NCBI GenBank assembly: GCA_026193435.1
Contig: JAPHUN010000306.1
Location: 1 to 6,504 of the forward strand
Length of the DNA: 6,504 nt
DNA from: Chlorobium sp.
GTDB lineage: Bacteria > Bacteroidota > Chlorobiia > Chlorobiales > Chlorobiaceae
Direction: 5' to 3'
Shown: piece by piece, positions 1 to 5,052 of the stretch
Layout: each line of letters begins with the position of its first letter
How positions within the stretch are numbered: position 1 is the first letter of the stretch
Translations under genes and position numbers: made by a program
The notes under the pieces: model-generated
What the model was told of the DNA's origin: nothing
The model's input: the letters and a program-made list of their open reading frames with translations, nothing else
The model's database searches: none

Positions 1-1338
1 AAAAAACGTGTTTTCGCGATAACGCTTGGTTGTAAACTTAACTATGCGGAAACATCCTCTATACTGGATCGTTTCGTTAAGAATGGCTGGGAGATCGCAG
101 AGGGCGATGATATGCCTGACCTGGTAATAATTCATACCTGTGCGGTCACCAGTCAGGCAGGGCAGAAGTCAAGGCAGCAGATCAGGAAGATGATAAAGCG
201 ATATCCCCGGAGCAGGATAGCTGTTACGGGCTGCTATGCACAGCTGCATCCTGATCGAATTGAAACTATTGACGGAGTGCATGTTATTCTCGGTGTCAGG
301 GAAAAGTATATCCCGGAAAAGTATATGACAGAGGTGCAGGAAGCCGTCTACAGAGAGCTCTCTCCGCCGGAGTCCATACAGGATGCAGAGCCGGCCCATT
401 CTCTGGTGGAAAAGAGGGAGAAGGGAAGGACGAGGGCATTTTTGAAGATCCAGGATGGATGTGACTATGCCTGCGCATACTGTACCATTCCGCTTGCAAG
501 AGGCAAGTCCCGTTCCGTACCGCTTGAAACGGTGCTGGCCGGTGCCGGGAGGCTCGCGGAAGCAGGGTATCATGAAATTGTTTTGACCGGAGTGAATATC
601 GCCGATTACCGGAGTGGCCGGAATACTTTTGTCGATCTCCTGCTTGAGCTGGAATCGGTCGATGTGAGCAGGATCAGAATCAGCTCCATAGAGCCGGATA
701 TACTCAGTGACAGGCTGATAGAAACGGTCGCGTCGTCGTCAAAGATCATGCCGCATTTTCATCTGCCGCTTCAATCCGGTTCTGACGCTATTCTTGCGGC
801 AATGCGACGTCGTTATTCGGCGACAGGATACAGGGAGCGATTGATGAAGGCAGTGAGCGCCATTCCGCACTGTGCTGTCGGCGCTGACGTCATAACCGGA
901 TATCCGGGAGAGACAGAAGCTGATTTTATGGCGACGTTCGGATTGCTGGAAAGCATACCTGCAGCCTATCTGCATGTTTTTACCTGCTCGCTGCGGCCGG
1001 GCACACAACTGTCCAGACAGGTGTCTTCCGGAATTCGTCAGAACGTCTCATCGGCAGTATCACGTGAAAGGAGCCGCCTGCTTCATGAGCTCGCTGAAAA
1101 GAAACAGCGGGAGTATGCATCCTGCTACCTGGGAAAAACGCTTGCGGTGCTTTTCGAGGAACACCGTGGTGTGAAAGGTGAAAAGGGCATAGTTTCCGGA
1201 TATTCTCCGAACTATCTCAGGGTTCAGTGTCGTATCGGGAGCTCCGCGCAAGCAACAGATATTGTCGGCAGAGAGCGTAGGGTCATTATAGAAAATATGA
1301 ACGAAGATTTGATTTTAGAAGGCAGAATTGTAACTTAA
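1..1338 (+). CDS. mtaB: tRNA (N6-threonylcarbamoyladenosine(37)-C2)-methylthiotransferase MtaB, 5' end cut by window edge
   Basis: Radical-SAM methylthiotransferase that converts t6A to ms2t6A at position 37 of ANN-decoding tRNAs in the cytoplasm. The frame is open from base 1, so the ATG at 112 is internal. The visible 445 residues begin at or within a few codons of the true N-terminus, and the family is about 430-450 residues long. Seen in the sequence: an N-terminal methylthiotransferase domain with its three cluster cysteines at C11 (LGCKLN), C47 (HTCAVT) and C78 (TGCYAQ); the radical-SAM CxxxCxxC motif at C154, C158 and C161 (CDYACAYC); and a C-terminal TRAM-like RNA-binding region from about residue 376. 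The LGCKLN motif and the overall layout fit MtaB (YqeV type) better than MiaB or RimO. Both [4Fe-4S] ligand sets are intact, so the enzyme should be active. It is followed in the same direction by apt. No terminator is evident between them. Confidence 0.93.
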   Translation, partial: KKRVFAITLGCKLNYAETSSILDRFVKNGWEIAEGDDMPDLVIIHTCAVTSQAGQKSRQQIRKMIKRYPRSRIAVTGCYAQLHPDRIETIDGVHVILGVREKYIPEKYMTEVQEAVYRELSPPESIQDAEPAHSLVEKREKGRTRAFLKIQDGCDYACAYCTIPLARGKSRSVPLETVLAGAGRLAEAGYHEIVLTGVNIADYRSGRNTFVDLLLELESVDVSRIRISSIEPDILSDRLIETVASSSKIMPHFHLPLQSGSDAILAAMRRRYSATGYRERLMKAVSAIPHCAVGADVITGYPGETEADFMATFGLLESIPAAYLHVFTCSLRPGTQLSRQVSSGIRQNVSSAVSRERSRLLHELAEKKQREYASCYLGKTLAVLFEEHRGVKGEKGIVSGYSPNYLRVQCRIGSSAQATDIVGRERRVIIENMNEDLILEGRIVT

Positions 1339-1418
1339 ACGTCATTTTTGCCGTCATGCCGTCTTCTTCAGAACGGTATGTTCTGCGACGTTTTAACCAG
1401 TGTAAACAGATCACATCC

Positions 1419-1952
1419 ATGGCTATTAAATCCCGCATTCGCACCATTCCCGACTATCCCAAGAAAGGGATTATGTTCAGGGACATTACCACGCTGCTGA
1501 AGGATCCTGTCGGATTCAGGCTTGTTATCGATCAGCTCTCACAGCACTACCTTGAAAACGGCGTTGATTTTGACATGATCATCGGTATGGAGGCAAGAGG
1601 ATTTATCATTGGCGGTGCGCTCTCCTATACTCTCGGCAAGGGGTTTGTGCCGATCAGAAAGCCGGGCAAGCTCCCGGGTGCAGTTGTCGATCAGGAATAT
1701 CAGCTTGAATACGGCACCGATAAGGTTGAGATGCATATAGATGCTCTGGAGAAAGGTTCCCGTGTCCTTCTTGTCGATGACCTGCTTGCTACCGGTGGAA
1801 CGGCTATGGCGGGAGCTTCACTGGTGGAAAAGGTCGGAGGAGTCATTGCCGAGATGGCCTTTATTGTCAATTTGCCTGATATAGGCGGTCAGAAAAAACT
1901 TGAGGAAAAAGGCTACAGGATTTTTTGTCTGACAGAGTTCGAAGGGGAATAA
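1419..1952 (+). CDS. apt: Adenine phosphoribosyltransferase
   Basis: Cytoplasmic purine-salvage enzyme that makes AMP and pyrophosphate from adenine and PRPP. With the start at 1419 the protein has 177 residues, close to the usual 170-185. Family marks seen: IPDYPKKGIMFRDITTLL at residues 10-27, the GMEARGF segment at 56-62, the RKPGKLP loop at 80-86, the EYQLEYGTDKVEMH segment at 93-106, and the PRPP-binding motif VLLVDDLLATGGTA at 116-129. The frame is also open to an ATG at 1356, which would add 21 residues with no family resemblance. I prefer 1419 because conserved sequence begins right there (MAIKSRIRTIPDYP). Neither start has a clear Shine-Dalgarno sequence, so the choice rests on homology from memory. 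The gene lies 80 bases after mtaB and 4 bases before the transporter gene, suggesting shared transcription with the latter. Confidence 0.95.
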   Translation: MAIKSRIRTIPDYPKKGIMFRDITTLLKDPVGFRLVIDQLSQHYLENGVDFDMIIGMEARGFIIGGALSYTLGKGFVPIRKPGKLPGAVVDQEYQLEYGTDKVEMHIDALEKGSRVLLVDDLLATGGTAMAGASLVEKVGGVIAEMAFIVNLPDIGGQKKLEEKGYRIFCLTEFEGE

Positions 1953-1956
1953 ACCG

Positions 1957-3441
1957 ATGAAAGACACATCCCTACGAGCTTTGTTATTGTGCGTGATCGT
2001 TTTCATGGCAGGGATCGGATGCAGTGGCGTACTTCATGCAGCAGAAACGGCCTCCCTTTCCCATGCTGCTGTCACGCATGCCCCGGCAACTGCGCATCAT
2101 CTGCTGCCGCCGGTCTGGATGGTGATTCCTTTTTGCGTATTGCTTGCCATGATTGCCACCGGCCCGCTGTTTTATCACCATTTCTGGGAACATCACTATC
2201 CGAAAGTCGCGGTCGGACTCGGAACCGTTGTCGCGCTCTATTACGGTTTTCTGATGGATCACGGCACCCATGCCCTGCTGCACACTCTTGAAGAGTACAT
2301 CTCCTTCATAGCCCTGATAAGCTCCCTGTTTATCGTTTCAGGCGGGATTCTCATCAAGATAGGGACGCGCGGCAGGCCGGCAGTTAACGGCGCGCTGCTC
2401 TTCGTGGGAGCGCTGCTTGCCGACGTCATCGGCACGACAGGGGCTTCCATGCTCCTTATCAGGCCGTTTATGCGGATTAACGAGGGGCGAATCAAGCCGT
2501 TTCACATTGTGTTTTTCATTTTTCTGGTCAGCAATATCGGCGGAGGCTTGACACCTATAGGCGATCCTCCTCTTTTTCTCGGTTTCCTGAAGGGTGTTCC
2601 GTTTTTCTGGATACTCTCTGAAATCTGGTACATCTGGCTTATGACCATTGTTGTTCTGATCGGTGTCTTTATGATCTTCGACGCACTTGCCGGCAAAGGA
2701 ACCGTTCCGGACGATTTCGGCTCTGACACCGACAAAAAGCTTGCAATACAGGGTTCACGGAGCTTCATCTTTCTCGCAGTGATTATTGTTTCAGTTTTCC
2801 TGGACCCGGCAGTCATCTCAGGGTTTCCAAGTCTGCAGAAAATGTTTCACGTTCCGTTCGGCATCCGTGAAGTCATTATGTTTACCGTCGGTTTTGTAGC
2901 ATTCAAAACTGCCGACAAGGATGCGATGAAAGGCAACGAGTTCAACTTTGAGCCTATTAAGGAGGTCGCGTTTCTCTTTATCGGAATTTTCGCCACCATG
3001 ATCCCCGCCCTTGAGCTTATTGGAGCATACGCCCAGTCCCATGCGACCGAATTTTCCGTATCACGGTTTTACTGGCTCACCGGCGCCCTCTCGGGAGTGC
3101 TGGATAATGCGCCTACCTATCTGAACTTTCTGGCAGGGTCGATGGGAAAATTCGGCTCTGATATCGGTTCAGTTGAGGCTGTACGAACCTTTGCTGATGG
3201 TATACCATCCCCGGTCGCCGCTGATGTGACTTCGGATGTCTATCTGCTTGCCATATCGGTGGCATCGGTATTTTTCGGCGCCATGACCTATATCGGCAAC
3301 GCGCCGAACTTCATGGTGAAAAATATTGCAGAGCAGGCTGATGTCGATGTCCCCAGTTTTGTCGAATATGTCTACAAGTATTCGTTGCCGATACTGGTAC
3401 CGGTATTTGTTGTAATATGGTGGGTGTTTTTTAATTATTAG
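1957..3441 (+). CDS. NhaD/CitMHS-type ion transporter (probable Na+/H+ antiporter), IT superfamily
   Basis: A 494-residue polytopic inner-membrane protein with roughly a dozen hydrophobic segments. The first (about residues 7-24) could be a signal peptide or a signal anchor. It carries two related half-repeats typical of the ion transporter (ArsB/NhaD/CitMHS) fold. The first half has GTTGAS (159-164) and SNIGGGLTPIGDPP (192-205). The second half has SGVLDNAPTYLNF (379-391) and GAMTYIGNAPNFMVK (441-455). Relatives are usually annotated as NhaD-type sodium:proton antiporters, which use the proton gradient to expel Na+. The family call is firm. The substrate is inference, since citrate or other anion transport is not excluded by motif. 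The region before and between the first membrane spans is rich in histidine. The start is well supported by GAAGGGG at 1941-1947, nine bases before the ATG and inside the end of apt, which points to translational coupling. Confidence 0.88.
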   Translation: MKDTSLRALLLCVIVFMAGIGCSGVLHAAETASLSHAAVTHAPATAHHLLPPVWMVIPFCVLLAMIATGPLFYHHFWEHHYPKVAVGLGTVVALYYGFLMDHGTHALLHTLEEYISFIALISSLFIVSGGILIKIGTRGRPAVNGALLFVGALLADVIGTTGASMLLIRPFMRINEGRIKPFHIVFFIFLVSNIGGGLTPIGDPPLFLGFLKGVPFFWILSEIWYIWLMTIVVLIGVFMIFDALAGKGTVPDDFGSDTDKKLAIQGSRSFIFLAVIIVSVFLDPAVISGFPSLQKMFHVPFGIREVIMFTVGFVAFKTADKDAMKGNEFNFEPIKEVAFLFIGIFATMIPALELIGAYAQSHATEFSVSRFYWLTGALSGVLDNAPTYLNFLAGSMGKFGSDIGSVEAVRTFADGIPSPVAADVTSDVYLLAISVASVFFGAMTYIGNAPNFMVKNIAEQADVDVPSFVEYVYKYSLPILVPVFVVIWWVFFNY

Positions 3442-3468
3442 GAGTAGGTGGTTTCTCCTCCTCCAGTC

Positions 3469-3526
3469 ATCTTCGGGCTTGACCTGTGAAATATGAGCCC
3501 CCATTTCACGGGTCTTACCCGGAGAT
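3469..3526. repeat. Long imperfect palindrome, possible dispersed palindromic (REP-like) element
   Basis: Two 24-base arms (3469-3492 and 3503-3526) pair at 21 of 24 positions, two of these as G-T/G-U wobbles (3473 with 3522, 3485 with 3510). One 3x3 internal mismatch (3478-3480 against 3515-3517) interrupts the stem, and the loop is 10 bases (ATGAGCCCCC). The right arm also contains a nested hairpin, CGGGT-CTT-ACCCG (3509-3521). It begins 28 bases after the transporter stop codon and has no T-run after it on either strand, so it is not a classical intrinsic terminator. It could still slow transcription or protect the 3' end of the mRNA. The CTTCGGGCTTGACC core resembles intergenic palindromes that I recall from several bacterial genomes. 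Membership of a dispersed family is inference. Confidence 0.75.
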
Positions 3527-3568
3527 CCAGTATTATGTGTTAAGATGGCTTAATAGCTGGATAGTTCT

Positions 3569-3585
3569 GAGCAATGAGCAATGAG
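3569..3585. repeat. Short tandem repeat, GAGCAAT x 2.4
   Basis: GAGCAAT at 3569-3575 and 3576-3582 is followed by a partial GAG (3583-3585). It has the same 7-base period as the two arrays downstream, although the unit sequence differs. Confidence 0.7.
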
Positions 3586-3614
3586 TGTGGAATGTCTAAT
3601 GACTATTTACTATT

Positions 3615-3650
3615 GAAGACTGAAGACTGAAGACTGAAGACTGAAGACTG
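3615..3650. repeat. Perfect heptamer tandem repeat, GAAGACT x 5
   Basis: Five exact copies of GAAGACT run from 3615 to 3649, and base 3650 starts a sixth copy. Perfect identity between units suggests recent slippage expansion, so the copy number may vary between strains. It lies in noncoding DNA, so a change in number would not shift any reading frame identified here. Confidence 0.92.
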
Positions 3651-3677
3651 GTGTTAGGGGTTAGGTGTTATGGGTTA
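3650..3677. repeat. Degenerate G-rich heptamer array, GGKGTTA x 4
   Basis: Four adjoining 7-base units, GGTGTTA, GGGGTTA, GGTGTTA and TGGGTTA, directly follow the GAAGACT array and share base 3650 with it. The strand is G-rich and telomere-like in appearance, with repeated G-runs separated by TTA-containing spacers. There is no evidence of a telomere function. Confidence 0.75.
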
Positions 3678-3701
3678 AGGTGGTTGAAAAGTCCTTTAGT
3701 A

Positions 3702-3777
3702 AGTTGGCTGGTTAGCTGAGCAGCCATTTAGCCATTTAGCTATCCAGCTATTAAGCTAACCAGCTATTGAGCCATTT
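3702..3777. repeat. Octamer repeat array (AGCYAWYN-like), seven direct copies with two inverted copies upstream
   Basis: Seven consecutive 8-base units occupy 3722-3777: AGCCATTT twice, AGCTATCC, AGCTATTA, AGCTAACC, AGCTATTG and AGCCATTT. Upstream, AGTTGGCT (3702-3709) and GGTTAGCT (3710-3717) read as reverse complements of the same family. As a result GCTGGTTAGCT (3707-3717) pairs perfectly with AGCTAACCAGC (3754-3764), an 11-base stem with a 36-base loop. The array ends 79 bases before the start codon of the unrecognised gene at 3857. Confidence 0.85.
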
Positions 3778-3829
3778 GGCATATTCGTATTGTTACACGG
3801 GGCGGCATGACTATCTTTATAGTAGCACG

Positions 3830-3847
3830 ATTCAACAATTCAACAAT
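3830..3847. repeat. Direct duplication ATTCAACA x 2
   Basis: ATTCAACA occurs at 3830-3837 and again at 3838-3845, followed by AT. It ends nine bases before the proposed ATG at 3857, where a ribosome binding site would be expected. No Shine-Dalgarno-like purine run is present there. Confidence 0.7.
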
Positions 3848-3856
3848 ATTTTGCCC

Positions 3857-4243
3857 ATGAAAGGATTTGTACAGGCTATAGAGGATGGGGAAACGGGACT
3901 GGTGTTCAGAAACTCGGTTTTTCTGCCGTTTCATCTCGAACTGCTCAGTGTATGGATAGGAAAGGAGATGTCGCTTCTTGCCGTGCCGGATCTGTTAACC
4001 GACCTTTGCCAGGGAAATGGTCAGATCGCAGTTCGTGAAGGTGATCACTATACCAACATCGTGTTCAGAAAGGTTGGCGATCTGCGCAAGGAAATCGGCG
4101 GGTGCAAAGGCCATATCATTCTTCATGCCGGCGAAAAAGATGCTGATATCTTTCAGGAAGAGAACAGACACTACATCAAAATCTGTCTGACCGACAAGCA
4201 CGTCATAGAATTTGAACTTGTAGAAGATCCATTCTATCTGTGA
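3857..4243 (+). CDS. Hypothetical protein, 128 residues, family not recognised
   Basis: I do not recognise this protein. The start at ATG 3857 (MKGFVQAIEDGETG) gives 128 residues. The frame extends upstream only to a TTG at 3767 that lies inside the octamer array and would add 30 residues of low-complexity, repeat-derived sequence, so I reject it. The protein has no signal peptide and no clear membrane segment. It looks like a soluble, mixed alpha/beta protein with an acidic C-terminus (VIEFELVEDPFYL). Cysteines at 51, 83 and 110 are too scattered to suggest a metal site. Coding is supported by an uninterrupted frame with ordinary amino-acid composition and by a probable terminator after the stop. 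No Shine-Dalgarno sequence precedes the start. It stands alone, downstream of the repeats and convergent with the HU/IHF-like gene, so the context gives no clue to function. Confidence 0.72.
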   Translation: MKGFVQAIEDGETGLVFRNSVFLPFHLELLSVWIGKEMSLLAVPDLLTDLCQGNGQIAVREGDHYTNIVFRKVGDLRKEIGGCKGHIILHAGEKDADIFQEENRHYIKICLTDKHVIEFELVEDPFYL

Positions 4244-4254
4244 TAACGCCACCC

Positions 4255-4283
4255 GGGTGCCGCATATTGTGCGGCATTCGTTT
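4255..4283 (+). terminator. Probable intrinsic terminator of the hypothetical gene
   Basis: TGCCGCA (4258-4264) and TGCGGCA (4270-4276) form a 7-base-pair GC-rich stem around the loop TATTG. Two wobbles and one more pair extend the stem at its base. A T-rich tail (TTCGTTT) overlaps and follows the stem on the + strand, starting 11 bases past the stop codon at 4243. There is no T-run on the other side, so it should act mainly on + strand transcription, although the same hairpin could also form at the end of the minus-strand transcript. Confidence 0.5.
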
Positions 4284-4324
4284 CGCACTCCCTGCCCTGC
4301 ACGATCTTGCTGACAATCCCGCCG

Positions 4325-4624
4325 TTATACCTTGAGGCTCTGGCTGACCGCTGACTTGAACTCTTTGGAGATCTTGAACGTCGGAACATTCTTCGCGTCT
4401 ACCGACACCTTTTCGCCTGTTCTGGGATTTCGTGCAAGCCGCTCGTTTTTATAACGGATGTTGAATGACCCGAACCCTCTGATCTCTATTCGCTTTCCGG
4501 CCTTCAATGAATCAATAATACTGTCGAAAAGGCAATCAACCACAGATTCCGTTTCATGCTTTGTCAGTCCTGTTCTGTGAGAAATTGTATTAACAAGATC
4601 AGCTTTTGTCGTTGTGTTTCCCAT
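4325..4624 (-). CDS. HU/IHF-family DNA-binding protein
   Basis: A small nucleoid-associated protein of 99 residues (HU is about 90, IHF subunits about 95-100) that binds and bends DNA as a homo- or heterodimer. The family signature GFGSFNIRYKNERLARNP-TG spans residues 50-70, and the proline of RNP (P67) corresponds to the tip of the DNA-intercalating beta arm. The helical dimerisation part is at about 5-40 (TKADLVNTISHRTGLTKHETESVV). The sequence alone does not separate HU from an IHF subunit. The RNPRTGEKV arm and the C-terminal extension past KISKEFK lean slightly towards IHF-like. The ATG at 4624 is 38 bases downstream of the stop codon of the TauE-like gene, so it may be read from the ftsH transcript, from its own promoter, or both. 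No clear sigma-70 promoter was seen in the gap. Confidence 0.95.
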   Translation of the reverse strand: MGNTTTKADLVNTISHRTGLTKHETESVVDCLFDSIIDSLKAGKRIEIRGFGSFNIRYKNERLARNPRTGEKVSVDAKNVPTFKISKEFKSAVSQSLKV

Positions 4625-4662
4625 AGCTCTTAAGTTGTAAGTTTAGATTGCTTTACTTGTCA

Positions 4663-5028
4663 TTATTGTAACCACATTCTTACCGCAACAATTCCTATAA
4701 ATACCGCAAAAATTTTTCGAAGCATATCTTGTGACAGAGAAGTGGCTATTTTCGCCCCGAAAAATGCTCCCGCAAAAAGGCCGATCGCTATGAAAAGTCC
4801 GTACCACAGGTGCTCGGAGGTTATTTTGCCGGCTCTGTAATACTCGAGGACACCAAGCAGTCCTACAGGGAGAAGCAGGGCTATCAGGGATGTAGCGTTT
4901 GCCGTATGTTGAGAAAAACCGAGAATCAGCACCAGCGCAGGGACAATGATAAGCCCTCCGCCTATGCCGAACATGCCGGAAAGAACGCCCGCGACAACTC
5001 CCGTAAAAAGCATCAGGATCATCTGCAT
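4663..5028 (-). CDS. Half-size TauE/SafE-family membrane protein (putative sulfite/anion exporter)
   Basis: A 121-residue inner-membrane protein with four or five hydrophobic segments (about 4-18, 22-38, 43-62, 75-95 and 103-119). It has the TauE/SafE hallmark GIGGGLIIVP at residues 21-30 and the AGAFFGAKIA-LRKIFAVFIG pattern near the C-terminus. Full-size family members have about 250 residues made of two such halves, and this one has only one. No second half lies downstream, where the HU/IHF-like gene begins after 38 bases. A homodimer is therefore the likely working form (inference). The family exports sulfite, sulfoacetate or related anions, but the substrate cannot be read from the sequence. 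The start is well supported by GGAG (5041-5038 on this strand), nine bases before the ATG. The gene follows ftsH by 24 bases, consistent with co-transcription. Confidence 0.85.
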   Translation of the reverse strand: MQMILMLFTGVVAGVLSGMFGIGGGLIIVPALVLILGFSQHTANATSLIALLLPVGLLGVLEYYRAGKITSEHLWYGLFIAIGLFAGAFFGAKIATSLSQDMLRKIFAVFIGIVAVRMWLQ

Positions 5029-5052
5029 GAAATGTTGCTCCGGAATATCAGG

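Larger units (their letters stand above)
3548..3756. repeat. 17-base perfect inverted repeat bracketing the tandem-repeat patchwork
   Basis: GCTTAATAGCTGGATAG at 3548-3564 is the exact reverse complement of CTATCCAGCTATTAAGC at 3740-3756, with 175 bases between. Pairing continues for about two more positions on each side if wobbles are allowed. The right arm lies inside the octamer array (3722-3777), so the left arm may be an inverted piece of the same repeat family rather than a mobile-element terminus. No target-site duplication was noticed next to the arms. Confidence 0.8.
3442..3856. other. Repeat-rich intergenic region without a credible gene
   Basis: About 415 bases between the transporter gene and the next plausible start codon. 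From left to right it holds a long imperfect palindrome (3469-3526), two GAGCAAT units, five GAAGACT units, four degenerate GGKGTTA units, two inverted and seven direct copies of an AGCYAWYN-like octamer, and a doubled ATTCAACA. A 17-base inverted repeat (3548-3564 and 3740-3756) brackets most of it. No tRNA-like fold, transposase remnant or convincing promoter was seen. Confidence 0.8.

Noticed and set aside
1369..1394. Terminator between mtaB and apt
   Set aside because: The stem has only six base pairs with little GC content, and the four-T run comes several bases later. It is too weak to call.
2014..2025. Lipoprotein signal in the NhaD-like transporter (AGIGC at residues 18-22)
   Set aside because: The residue three before the cysteine is Gly rather than Leu/Val/Ile, and polytopic transporters of this family are not lipoproteins.
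3569..3777. CRISPR-like array
   Set aside because: The units are only 7-8 bases long and contiguous, with no spacers, and there are no cas genes in the window.
3790..3823. Sigma-70 promoter for the gene at 3857
   Set aside because: TTGTTA (3790-3795) with TATCTT (3812-3817) matches only four of six bases in each box, and TATAGT (3818-3823) has no acceptable -35 box. Chance matches of this quality are common.
3767..3856. N-terminal extension of the unrecognised gene from a TTG start
   Set aside because: The start lies inside the octamer array and the added 30 residues are repeat-derived low-complexity sequence. The ATG at 3857 begins ordinary protein sequence.
4625..4662. Separate promoter for the HU/IHF-like gene
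   Set aside because: An ATGACA box is present, but no -10-like sequence lies at a workable distance in the 38-base gap.
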